Shown here: positions 18,307 to 26,472 of the stretch, piece by piece
Layout: each line of letters opens with the position of its first letter
Position numbering within the stretch: position 1 is the stretch's first letter
Assembly (NCBI GenBank): GCA_964638865.1
Contig: CAZXBG010000002.1
Coordinates: forward strand, 28,719-92,718
Length of the DNA: 64,000 bases
Source of the DNA: UBA7236 sp964638865
GTDB lineage: Bacteria; Bacteroidota; Bacteroidia; Chitinophagales; BACL12
Direction: 5' to 3'
Position numbers and translations under genes: made by a program
The notes under the pieces: model-generated
Databases searched by the model: none
The model's input: the letters and a program-made list of their open reading frames with translations, nothing else
What the model was told of the DNA's origin: nothing

Positions 18307-19374
18307 TTAAAAGGGCAGGTTCCTTAATTTTTTTTCGTCGAGTATATAAATTTTACCTTCCTTTATTTCAATTAATTTTTCATCTTTAAAATCGCTTAAG
18401 GTTCTTATCAGCGATTCTTTTGCCGTGCCAACAACCCGTGCAAGATTTTCTCTTGAAATTTCTACTTTAGAATTATTGGGGTCAGATTTTTTAAAGATAT
18501 TGTACACTTCCATCAAACTGGCTGCTACTCTTTTTCTCAGTGAGTTGTATGCTAAGGCTATCAGCTTTTCCTCTTTTTCCGAAATATCCTTGGTGAGCAA
18601 TTTAATGAATTGTTGAGCCACTATCATGTCGCGGTTGATGAGAGCTGTGAAATCTTCCGCAGGAATTAGCATTAGTTCAGAGTCCTCTATAAATTCAGCG
18701 TTTTCTGCATAGGGTTTATTTTCTAAGATAGCGGTATAACCAATGAAATCTCCATTCGTAAAAATTGCATTGATCAATTCTTTACCATCTTCATTTATTA
18801 AAAAGGTTTTTACTTTACCTTTTATTACATAATAAATATTATGTGGTCTGTTGTTTTCTGAATATAGAAATTGCTTCTTTTTGTATTCTCGTATTTCACG
18901 TAGGTCAGATGTTAATTCCAGTCCAGCCGTTTCATTTGCTAAATTGATAAACTCATTTACACCTTGGAGGTCATTTGTAAATGCAGAGCGAAGCAAATCA
19001 TGTTTTTTAAATCGCACTTCTATCGCCTTTAATAATTCAATATCATCGAAGGGTTTAGTTACGTAATCATCCGCACCCATTTCCATACCCTTTCTGAAGT
19101 CGGATTTTTCAGTTTTTGCTGTGAGAAAAATAAAGGGAATATTTTTAGTTTCGTCGTTCTGTCCCAATAAATGTATTACTCCATAACCATCGAGTACGGG
19201 CATCATAATATCACAAATTATAAGATCTGGTTTTTCCGCAAGCGCAATATCAACTCCTATTTTGCCATTTTCTGCAGAAAAAACTTTATAATTTGCGAGT
19301 TCCAGAATCTCTGCCGTGTTTTCCCGCAGTTCAGTATTATCTTCAATTAAGAGTATCTTCTTTTTCATTTTCAA
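18307..19374 (-). CDS. response regulator: receiver domain fused to Crp/Fnr-type transcription factor
   Basis: A 355-residue regulator. Residues ~4-125 are a receiver (ILLIEDN acidic pair, phospho-acceptor Asp in LIICDIMMPVLDG, Thr in FIFLTAKTE, Lys in DDYVTKPFDD). Residues ~150-270 are a cyclic-nucleotide-binding-like jelly roll (NNRPHNIYYVIKGKVKTFL, NGDFIGYTAILEN), and the C-terminus is a Crp-type winged helix (VEISRENLARVVGTAKESLIRTLSDF). No N-terminal cluster of Cys as in Fnr is seen. It lies 9 bp after the PAS histidine kinase, so the two probably form an operon and a signalling pair. Two near ATGs exist (19374 and 19368); the first is used. Confidence 0.93.
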   Translation of the reverse strand: MKMKKKILLIEDNTELRENTAEILELANYKVFSAENGKIGVDIALAEKPDLIICDIMMPVLDGYGVIHLLGQNDETKNIPFIFLTAKTEKSDFRKGMEMGADDYVTKPFDDIELLKAIEVRFKKHDLLRSAFTNDLQGVNEFINLANETAGLELTSDLREIREYKKKQFLYSENNRPHNIYYVIKGKVKTFLINEDGKELINAIFTNGDFIGYTAILENKPYAENAEFIEDSELMLIPAEDFTALINRDMIVAQQFIKLLTKDISEKEEKLIALAYNSLRKRVAASLMEVYNIFKKSDPNNSKVEISRENLARVVGTAKESLIRTLSDFKDEKLIEIKEGKIYILDEKKLRNLPF

Positions 19375-19383
19375 ATTTATAAT

Positions 19384-20655
19384 TTATAAATTAATATTTG
19401 GTATTTGTATTGTAATGGTGGTTCCTTCATTCAATTTACTTACGATAGATATGTTTCCGTTCAACAATTCGAGGTATTTTGAAACAATGTGTAACCCTAA
19501 ACCGGTTCCCTGGATGTTGGATGCATTTTTAGCTCTGAAAAAACGTTCAAATAAATGTTCTTGATCTTCTTCTGAAATACCAATGCCTTTATCCTTTACC
19601 ACAACTGATATTATTGAACCCTCTAATATGCATTCGACTTGAATTTCAGCATTTTCCGGAGAAAATTTAATTGCATTCGAGATCAAATTCACGAGAATAT
19701 TTTTGATCAAGTTCAGATCAGTTACGATAATACCTTCACCATTATGTGTGAATATAAGTTTTTGTCCGGGTTTGCAAATTTGTTGTATATCTTCAACCAA
19801 TGTTTTTATCGCATGAATACAGTCCGGAACCTCTAAATTCTCGAACCTTGCTGTTACTAAACCGTCCTCCAGTTTTCCAAGGGAGAGAAAATCTTCCAAT
19901 ATGTTTTTCATGCTTCCAACTGCATCCTTGATGCGCAAAATATGCCTGTCGCGTTTTTCCTGCTCTTCGGTTTTAGTATATTTGTTGAGCAAGGAAGCAG
20001 ACGATAAAATTGTACTAAGAGGAGTTCTGAATTCATGGGAGGCCATTGTTACAAACCGAGATTTCAGATCACTCAATTCTTTTTCCTTGTCAAACGCTTC
20101 ACTCAATTCCTGCCTGGAATTTTCTAGTTCCTGCAAGGTTTCCCTCAACATTTTTGTTCTGTCTTCAATCCTATTTTCTAATCCAATATTCAGGGACGTA
20201 ATTTCAATTGTTTTTTTCTCCAGTTCACTTTTTTGTGAAAGCAATAGCTCCTCATTTGCCTTCCTAACTGAAATGTCTATTATAAAAGCAATTGCAAACA
20301 ACTCGTCTTGTATTTTATAATAACTCAAACTAATTTCAACGGGAAAGGTGGTACCATCCTTTTTTCTTCCATTAAGGTCCCTGTTAATACCCATTGCTCG
20401 ATTATGTGGATTGGTATAAAAGGACTCGCGATGGTGTAGGTGCGAATGTTGATATTTTTCCGGAAGTAATATTTCAATCTTTTCACCTACTAATTCTTCC
20501 ATTTGATATCCGAAAAAACTGCAGGCCATAAAGTTGGCGTTTATTATTTCACCCTTACCATTGGAAATAATAATTCCAATGGTTGCAAAGTGAAATAAAG
20601 ATTCAAATTGTTGAAACGCATTTATGTTTGAATTTTTTTCGAAATTGGTATCCAT
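19384..20655 (-). CDS. PAS-domain sensor histidine kinase (FixL-like)
   Basis: A 423-residue soluble kinase with no membrane segment. It has an N-terminal PAS domain (~residues 12-130), a coiled linker (~135-200), a HisKA dimerisation helix with the H-box FVTMASHEFRTPLST, and a HATPase domain with N (NLISNAIKFSPENA), G1 (VKDKGIGIS) and G2 (GTGLGLHIV) boxes. Within the PAS, the segment LLPEKYQHSH and the later AMGINRDLNGRKKDGTTFP line up with the heme-proximal His and distal Arg region of FixL. Heme binding is an inference, since non-heme PAS domains can look similar. Its partner is the receiver-Crp protein 9 bp downstream. Confidence 0.92.
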   Translation of the reverse strand: MDTNFEKNSNINAFQQFESLFHFATIGIIISNGKGEIINANFMACSFFGYQMEELVGEKIEILLPEKYQHSHLHHRESFYTNPHNRAMGINRDLNGRKKDGTTFPVEISLSYYKIQDELFAIAFIIDISVRKANEELLLSQKSELEKKTIEITSLNIGLENRIEDRTKMLRETLQELENSRQELSEAFDKEKELSDLKSRFVTMASHEFRTPLSTILSSASLLNKYTKTEEQEKRDRHILRIKDAVGSMKNILEDFLSLGKLEDGLVTARFENLEVPDCIHAIKTLVEDIQQICKPGQKLIFTHNGEGIIVTDLNLIKNILVNLISNAIKFSPENAEIQVECILEGSIISVVVKDKGIGISEEDQEHLFERFFRAKNASNIQGTGLGLHIVSKYLELLNGNISIVSKLNEGTTITIQIPNINL

Positions 20656-20756
20656 TTGTTGACTATAATTTTTTGTTTTAAGTGTTTAATAATTTAATAT
20701 TTATCAACTCATGGTAAATTCTCAAATGGATAAGTGTTAATTGATCCAATAAGTAA

Positions 20757-21887
20757 TTATAAAGTACCTCTCAATTCCTGTTCTCGTTCTATTGCCTCAA
20801 ATAACGCTTTGAAATTCCCCTTCCCAAAACTTTTTGCACCATGGCGCTCAATAATCTCATAAAATACAGTTGGCCTGTCTTCTACCGGTTTAGTAAATAT
20901 TTGCAATAAATATCCTTCTTCATCTCGGTCGATTAAAATATTCAGCCGTTTCAGGTCTTCGAGATTTTCATCTATATGTCCAACACGGTCCAATACATCT
21001 TCATAGTAAGCTCCCGGAACCTGTAAAAATTCTACACCTCGCTTTCTCAGTTCGGATACTGTTTCCAAAATATTATCAGATGCAACTGCTATATGCTGAA
21101 CACCTGCTCCTTTATAAAATTCAAGGTATTCATCTATCTGACTTTTCTTTTTTCCTTCGGCAGGTTCGTTGATAGGAAATTTAACAAATCCATTTCCGTT
21201 GGAAACTACTTTACTCATCAATGCGGTATATTCTGTTGAAATATCTTTATCATCAAAAGTTATCAATAATTTGAAACCCATTACATCTTCATAAAATTTC
21301 ACCCATTCGTTCATGCGTCCTAACTCCACATTCCCAACACAGTGATCAATATATTTTAATCCAATCGGTTGAATATTGATATTAGATTCTTTCGCTTCAA
21401 AGCCCGGCATAAATGCTCCTGTATAATTTTTTCTTTCCACAAATTTGTGAATTGTTTCACCATAAGTATGAATTGCAGAAACCACCACTTCTCCAAATGC
21501 ATCCTTCATCACGGTTGGTTGCATCGCAGATTTTGCCCCACGTTTCACAGTCTCTTCATAACTTTTTGTGGCATCATCCACCATAAGTGCAAGCACTTTA
21601 ACTCCATCTCCGTGTTTTTTTACATGCATGGATATTTCACTTTCCGGATCGAAAGAGGAGGTAAGCACGATTCGTATCTTATCCTGCTGAAGAACATAAC
21701 TCGCCTTGTCGCGAACCCCGGTTTCCAATCCGGCATATGCCACTAATTTATATCCCCACGCCGACTGATAATAATACGCAGACTGCTTAGCATTTCCCAC
21801 ATAAAATTCAATATGGTCAGTTCCATTTAACGGAAGGAAGTCGATGGTTTCGGGGGAGGTGGTTGGTTGATAGTTTATTGTTTCCAT
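20757..21887 (-). CDS. hppD: 4-hydroxyphenylpyruvate dioxygenase
   Basis: Converts 4-hydroxyphenylpyruvate and O2 to homogentisate and CO2 in tyrosine breakdown; a cytoplasmic Fe(II) enzyme. The 376-residue length is typical. Two vicinal-oxygen-chelate domains are seen: GTDHIEFYVGNAKQSAYYY at the N-terminus, and the catalytic half with iron ligands in KYIDHCVGNVELGRM (His), GVQHIAVASDNI (His) and FYEIIERHG (Glu), followed by the C-terminal GKGNFKALFEAIEREQ helix. The next pathway gene, hmgA, is upstream on the same strand but separated by a four-helix-bundle gene between inverted repeats. Confidence 0.98.
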   Translation of the reverse strand: METINYQPTTSPETIDFLPLNGTDHIEFYVGNAKQSAYYYQSAWGYKLVAYAGLETGVRDKASYVLQQDKIRIVLTSSFDPESEISMHVKKHGDGVKVLALMVDDATKSYEETVKRGAKSAMQPTVMKDAFGEVVVSAIHTYGETIHKFVERKNYTGAFMPGFEAKESNINIQPIGLKYIDHCVGNVELGRMNEWVKFYEDVMGFKLLITFDDKDISTEYTALMSKVVSNGNGFVKFPINEPAEGKKKSQIDEYLEFYKGAGVQHIAVASDNILETVSELRKRGVEFLQVPGAYYEDVLDRVGHIDENLEDLKRLNILIDRDEEGYLLQIFTKPVEDRPTVFYEIIERHGAKSFGKGNFKALFEAIEREQELRGTL

Positions 21888-21900
21888 AATAATTTATTGA

Positions 21901-21935
21901 TGTACCAATGTACCAATGAATAAATGTACCAATGA
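21901..21935. repeat. left inverted-repeat cluster (TGTACCAATG words)
   Basis: Three copies of TGTACCAATG-type words (TGTACCAATG, GTACCAATGAA, TGTACCAATGAA) immediately upstream of hppD. Reverse-complement words form the cluster at 22500-22534, so together they bracket the four-helix-bundle gene. Confidence 0.85.
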
Positions 21936-22009
21936 ACAGCCAAAACCTTCACAACCTTGGTTTGTTTGTTTTGCTGATCAAAGGGATTTGTTTGATGATT
22001 ATTTAACGA

Positions 22010-22363
22010 TTATTTTTTTGATGAAAATATTATTTTTCCTATTATTCTGTTTATAATTATTAATTTTTCTATTAAAAAATCGCAATCTGGATAATTTGGT
22101 GATTGTTTACATAAACTTAACCAATAAAAAGTTTCCTCTCCTTTCTTTGCTGCGATCTTCATTTTATGAATAAAATCAGCTTTGCTCTCTGCATTTTGTG
22201 CTTCATTTGCATTTGCTCCAATTGAAGTACCCGACCCAAAAAGTTGACGCGCTAAAATATATTTTGTTTGCGATTCTAACTTTTCAGTATATTCAATAAT
22301 AAGCAAACTAAATTCAAAAGTCAGCTTTAAGATGATATTATCATCACTATAGTAATCATGCAT
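22010..22363 (-). CDS. four helix bundle protein (23S rRNA intervening-sequence/S23 family)
   Basis: A 117-residue all-helical protein of the S23/IVS-encoded family: an N-terminal helix (LKLTFEFSLLIIEYTEKL), the family signature ARQLFGSGTSIGANANEAQNA, then SKADFIHKMKIAAKKGEETFYW and a C-terminal helix. First known from intervening sequences in 23S rRNA genes, the family is scattered through Bacteroidota genomes; its function is unsettled and related folds bind nucleic acid. Here it sits between two tyrosine-degradation genes, bracketed by inverted TGTACCAATG repeats, and its flanks are more AT-rich than its neighbours. It looks like an insertion. Confidence 0.9.
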   Translation of the reverse strand: MHDYYSDDNIILKLTFEFSLLIIEYTEKLESQTKYILARQLFGSGTSIGANANEAQNAESKADFIHKMKIAAKKGEETFYWLSLCKQSPNYPDCDFLIEKLIIINRIIGKIIFSSKK

Positions 22364-22499
22364 CGTTTTTAAGGGTTTACGATAAATAAAGAAATCTACT
22401 GTATAATATATCTAAGTTTTTTTATAAATAATTTTAAAATTTCAAATAATTTATTTCTTATTTCGTTTTTATTTCGCCAATAAATTAATTCGGCTGTTT

Positions 22500-22534
22500 A
22501 TTGGTACATTGGTACATTTTTATATTGGTACATT
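22500..22534. repeat. right inverted-repeat cluster (CATTGGTACA words)
   Basis: Three copies of ATTGGTACATT, the reverse complement of the words at 21901-21935. The cluster abuts the hmgA stop codon (22533-22535), so the repeat may provide or border that stop. Confidence 0.85.
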
Positions 22535-23690
22535 AACTTAGCCACGACAAATAATAATCCTTATCCTCTATCCCCAGCGCTTCCTCTGTCAATTGAAGTG
22601 GACGAAACGGATCTACCATCAATGCAAGCTCGTGGGTTTCTTTTTTGCCAATACTGCCTTCGTAAGTTCCGGGGTGCGGGCCATGTGGGATTCCACCGGG
22701 ATGAAGAGTTATCATCCCTCGTTCTACATGTTTTCTACTCATAAATTCGCCGTCGACATAATAAAGAATTTCATCACTATCGATATTGCTGTGATTATAT
22801 GGAGCAGGAATTGCGAGCGGATGATAATCAAACATGCGTGGAACAAAACTGCAAACAACAAAATTGCGTGCCTCAAAGGTTTGATGAACCGGAGGCGGTT
22901 GATGAACACGTCCTGTTATCGGTTCGAAATTGTGAATAGAAAATATCCAGGGATAAACATAACCATCCCAACCAATCAGGTCAAAGGGATGGTTTGCATA
23001 TTGATAGGGATAAATAATTCCCTGTTTTTTTATTTTGAAAAAGAAATCACCTTGTATATCATTGGTTACTAAATTAGTGGGCGTTTTAATATCACGTTCA
23101 CAAAATGGAGAATGTTCCATCAATTGTCCTACCTTATTTAAATATCGTTTTGGAAATTCTATTGGTGAAAAAGATTCCAGTATAAATAATCTATTCTCCT
23201 CTGTATTAAAATGAATCTGATATAATGTTCCTCTTGGTATAATAATATAATCACCATATACAAATTTTAATTCCCCATACATTGTATATAACGTTCCGCT
23301 TCCTTCATGGCAAAATATCATTTCATCAGCATCCACATTTTTATAAAAATAATCTGTCATGCTTTTTCTCGGAGCAGCAAGTGAAATGTGAAGGTCACTA
23401 TTTACCAGCACGGCTTTTCTGCTTTCCAAATAATCATCTGCAGGTTTTATTTTAAATCCGTGCAGCGACCTGTGTTTTAATTGTTTGGATAAAACCACTT
23501 TTGGTTCAACTGAATAAGCTTCCCCAACCTGTTTTATTTTTGTTGGAGGATATAAGTGATACAACAATGAATAGGTATTACTGAAACCTTCTGTTGAAAA
23601 CAATTCCTCATGATATAAGGTGCCATCAGGCTTCCTGAATTGTGTATGGCGCTTTTCCGGTATTTCCCCCAATTTGTTGTAAAATGGCAT
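22533..23690 (-). CDS. hmgA: homogentisate 1,2-dioxygenase
   Basis: Opens the homogentisate ring to maleylacetoacetate, the step after hppD. The 385 residues show the cupin-like fold and iron-site region: HTQFRKPDGTLYHEELF at the N-terminus, CHEGSGTLYTMYGELKF, GDYIIIPRGTLYQIHF, then PAPYNHSNIDSDEILYYVDG (ligand His and Glu) and ITLHPGGIPHGPHPG (ligand His). This matches the bacterial/eukaryotic HGD family. A promoter with -7 TACCTTTG lies 25 bp upstream. The downstream enzymes (maleylacetoacetate isomerase, fumarylacetoacetase) are not in this window. Confidence 0.96.
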   Translation of the reverse strand: MPFYNKLGEIPEKRHTQFRKPDGTLYHEELFSTEGFSNTYSLLYHLYPPTKIKQVGEAYSVEPKVVLSKQLKHRSLHGFKIKPADDYLESRKAVLVNSDLHISLAAPRKSMTDYFYKNVDADEMIFCHEGSGTLYTMYGELKFVYGDYIIIPRGTLYQIHFNTEENRLFILESFSPIEFPKRYLNKVGQLMEHSPFCERDIKTPTNLVTNDIQGDFFFKIKKQGIIYPYQYANHPFDLIGWDGYVYPWIFSIHNFEPITGRVHQPPPVHQTFEARNFVVCSFVPRMFDYHPLAIPAPYNHSNIDSDEILYYVDGEFMSRKHVERGMITLHPGGIPHGPHPGTYEGSIGKKETHELALMVDPFRPLQLTEEALGIEDKDYYLSWLS

Positions 23691-23714
23691 ATCTTTTATT
23701 TAAAATGACTTACA

Positions 23715-23763
23715 CAAAGGTACGGGAGAAATTTACAAATGACAATTGATAATTGTCATTTGT
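23715..23763 (-). promoter_or_regulatory. hmgA promoter with overlapping 13-bp palindrome
   Basis: On the minus strand a -7 element TACCTTTG (23715-23722) is preceded by a TTG -33 box (23743-23745) with 20 bp between. A perfect inverted repeat, ACAAATGACAATT / AATTGTCATTTGT with a 3-nt centre (23735-23763), covers the -33 box and could be an operator. The same AATTGTCA words appear as a spacer repeat near 47476-47505, so it may instead be one of the dispersed word repeats. Confidence 0.6.
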
Positions 23764-23865
23764 TTAATCCAAATTGTCTTAATCATCACTTAATTTACAT
23801 CGTAAATTGCCAAGTTTACCTTCTTCAGGCATTCCTTCTACTTCGAATATTGCTCTTCGAATCGT

Positions 23866-25041
23866 TTATATGCCTCTTCTTTTAATTTCTTTGTGTATCA
23901 AACCCAGCTCCCTGCTCATTTGCCCGCTTACGCTTTTATTTTCCTGCGCTCTTCTGATGAGGTATGGAATTACATCAGTAACAGGTCCGTATGGTAAATA
24001 TTTTGTCGCATTATAACCTGCTTTTGCAAGATTATAAGTGATCTGATCGCTCATACCGTATAATTGTGAAAAGGAGATATGCGGGTGATTGTGTGGAATA
24101 TTTCTTTTATGTAATTCTTCCGCAAGGTATAAACTGCTTTTTTCGTTGTGTGTTGCAGCGCAAAGTGCAATTTTTTCAATATTGTTAAGGGAGAATTCCA
24201 AAACTGCATCATAATCTCTGTCGGTAGACTCCTTATCGGGTTGTATTGGTGATGGATAATTCATTTCTGCCGCGCGTTTTCTTTCCTTTTCCATATAGGC
24301 TCCGCGCACAGGTTTTAAACCCAAAATATAATTGTGATCTATAGCATCCTGCAAAGATTTTTTACAAAATTCCAGGCGATCGTGACGATACATTTGCGGC
24401 GTACTGTAAACAACAGCATTTGTTTTATTGTATTTGCGCATCAATTCAAAGGTGAGTGTATCTACTGCATCCTGTATCCAACTTTCTTCTGCATCAACAA
24501 ATAAACCTATATTAGCTTCGGCTGCAGAGTTAGCAATAGCATACATTCTGGAGTAAAGCGCTGTTTTTTCCTTTTGTTCCGATTCTGTTAATTCAGATCC
24601 ATCGTTTATTTTTTCTAAAAGACTGAAGGGTGTTAATCCGGTAACTTTACAACTCAAAAAAGGAACATTTATTTTTCCACCGGTATTTCTACTTTTAGCA
24701 AATTGAATTATTTTAATTAATTCATTTTTTGTTTTTTCAAATTCCTCTTCAGTTTCTTTTCCTTCTACTCCATAGTCAATAATTGCACCTATATTGAATA
24801 ATTCTAAATTTTGAATCACTGGAATTGTTTTTTCCAGTGTTTCCCCTCCGCAAAACTGATCATACACAGTTCTTTTAATTGCCCATTTAAAGGGTAGGTG
24901 CAATTTTATGGTAAGTTGAGCAAGCGAAGTTAATACAGCAGTGAGGCTAGTGTTATTCATCACTTTAAACAACCAATATTCCCATTTTAATGATGCATTG
25001 CTTTTTCCTGAAAACGCAGTTTCAGTATTATTGAAGTCCAA
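23866..25041 (-). CDS. proline dehydrogenase
   Basis: FAD enzyme oxidising proline to pyrroline-5-carboxylate, first step of proline use as carbon and nitrogen source. Motifs of the PRODH barrel: IIDYGVEGKETEEEFEK, LFVDAEESWIQDAVD, GLKPVRGAYMEKERKRA, KAGYNATKYLPYGPV and the terminal PYLIRRAQENKS. This is the monofunctional Bacteroidota form without a P5C dehydrogenase domain. No ATG precedes the conserved region. I place the start at the TTG at 25041 (LDFNNTETAF) because a -7 element TACATTTG lies at 25057-25064; a TTG at 25089 would put the start upstream of it. Confidence 0.92.
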   Translation of the reverse strand: MDFNNTETAFSGKSNASLKWEYWLFKVMNNTSLTAVLTSLAQLTIKLHLPFKWAIKRTVYDQFCGGETLEKTIPVIQNLELFNIGAIIDYGVEGKETEEEFEKTKNELIKIIQFAKSRNTGGKINVPFLSCKVTGLTPFSLLEKINDGSELTESEQKEKTALYSRMYAIANSAAEANIGLFVDAEESWIQDAVDTLTFELMRKYNKTNAVVYSTPQMYRHDRLEFCKKSLQDAIDHNYILGLKPVRGAYMEKERKRAAEMNYPSPIQPDKESTDRDYDAVLEFSLNNIEKIALCAATHNEKSSLYLAEELHKRNIPHNHPHISFSQLYGMSDQITYNLAKAGYNATKYLPYGPVTDVIPYLIRRAQENKSVSGQMSRELGLIHKEIKRRGI

Positions 25042-25056
25042 TTTCGGAGAAGGTTC

Positions 25057-25116
25057 CAAATGTAGAAAATTTGTGCAAATATAATTCAATTGCTATTGTG
25101 CTTACACCTATCTTTG
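25057..25116. promoter_or_regulatory. divergent promoters of proline dehydrogenase and the cyanophycinase-like gene
   Basis: Minus strand: -7 TACATTTG at 25057-25064 with a TTG at 25087-25089 as possible -33; a second TATATTTG lies at 25076-25083. Plus strand: -7 TATCTTTG at 25109-25116, 17 nt before the ATG at 25134. The two genes thus fire back to back with very short leaders. Confidence 0.6.
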
Positions 25117-25133
25117 ACCTTAAAGAAAATTAT

Positions 25134-26441
25134 ATGCGTTTTTGTCTTATTGTATTGTGCTGTATGAATTATTTTATCAGTTTCGGACAAACTTTTACGA
25201 GTTATTTTGTAGGTGATACCACTGATGTATTAACAAGCCCTACAGCCGGAACTGTTCTAATGGGAGGTGCGAGTGAAAACGACAATGCAATGCGTTGGTT
25301 TTTAGAAAGGGCTGATGGAGGTGATATTCTGGTATTGAGAACAACTGGCGACGGAGGATATAACGACTATTTTTATGATGAACTGGGAATTTCGGTAAAT
25401 TCCGTTCAAACTATAGTCTGTAATACAGCCGATGCCTCCCTGGATCCATATTTAGTTGAACAAATTGAAAATGCAGAAGCACTTTGGTTTGCAGGTGGCG
25501 ACCAATGGGATTATATTTCCTTTTGGCGGGATACTCCCATTGAAGATGCCATTAACTTTGTTGTAAATGAAAAAAAGATTCCAATAGGGGGAACTAGCGC
25601 CGGTTCCGCTATTATGGGAGAAGCATATTTCTCCGCAGAAAATGGCAGTGCAACATCATCTCAATCGTTAAATGACCCCTTTAATAATTTTATGACGCTT
25701 GGGTATGCCGATTTTATCGAAAATCCGGCAACAGTAAAGATCATTACTGATACACATTACGACAATCCCGACAGACGTGGAAGACAAGTTGCATTTTTAG
25801 CGAGACTAATGAATGATTACGGACAAACATTTTATGGAATCGCAAGCGAAGAATATACTGCTGTATGTATAGATGAAAATAATATTGCACACGCTTACGG
25901 ATCGTATCCTGCAGAAGAAGATTATGTGTACTTTATTCAGGTAAATTGTTTCGAACCTGGTGGACCGGAAGTTTGTGCTGACGGTGAAAAATTAATCTGG
26001 GATAGAAATGATGCAGCGCTTAAAGTGATCAAAATGGGTGCTGATAATATTGGTTCCGGATCTTTGGACCTTAATGACTGGAAAACTGCTACCGGAGATG
26101 ATTATCACTGGGAAAACTGGTGGGTGGAGGATGGTGAATTGAATGTGTTATCTGATGCAACAGCAATTGATTGCACTGTTGCAAATGAGGAATTTTTTTC
26201 GGAAAATGAATTGATAGCAATTTATCCAAATCCTGCGACTAATAAAATAACAATTGAATATTCAGATAATGCTGAAACGAGTCATTATCAATTAATCGAT
26301 TTGAATGGCAAAATTGTACGTAATGGTGTTTTGTTGGGCAACAAAACAACAATTGATCTCGAACAATTATCACACTCAATATATTCCTTAAGAATTATTA
26401 ATTCGGAAATAATTTCCATAAAAATTGTAATTATAAATTAA
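25134..26441 (+). CDS. secreted cyanophycinase-like S51 peptidase with T9SS type A domain
   Basis: A 435-residue exported protein. The signal peptide (MRFCLIVLCCMNYFISFGQ) precedes a peptidase S51/cyanophycinase domain: LMGGASENDNAMRWFLE, LWFAGGDQWDYISFW, the nucleophile elbow IGGTSAGSAIMGEAYFS with the catalytic Ser, and TDTHYDNPDRRGRQVAFLARL with the His/Arg substrate region. A T9SS domain ends it (IAIYPNPATNKITIEY to YSLRIIN). Cyanophycinases cleave cyanophycin (Asp-Arg polymer); a secreted form could use external polymer, though other isoaspartyl peptides are possible. Start at ATG 25134 gives the signal peptide. Confidence 0.87.
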   Translation: MRFCLIVLCCMNYFISFGQTFTSYFVGDTTDVLTSPTAGTVLMGGASENDNAMRWFLERADGGDILVLRTTGDGGYNDYFYDELGISVNSVQTIVCNTADASLDPYLVEQIENAEALWFAGGDQWDYISFWRDTPIEDAINFVVNEKKIPIGGTSAGSAIMGEAYFSAENGSATSSQSLNDPFNNFMTLGYADFIENPATVKIITDTHYDNPDRRGRQVAFLARLMNDYGQTFYGIASEEYTAVCIDENNIAHAYGSYPAEEDYVYFIQVNCFEPGGPEVCADGEKLIWDRNDAALKVIKMGADNIGSGSLDLNDWKTATGDDYHWENWWVEDGELNVLSDATAIDCTVANEEFFSENELIAIYPNPATNKITIEYSDNAETSHYQLIDLNGKIVRNGVLLGNKTTIDLEQLSHSIYSLRIINSEIISIKIVIIN

Positions 26442-26472
26442 ATTGAAATAATTAACAGGGAGCTTTTTTAAT

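Noticed and set aside
22010..22363. Avd-like protein of a diversity-generating retroelement
   Set aside because: The fold is similar, but no reverse transcriptase, template repeat or variable repeat is seen in the surroundings.
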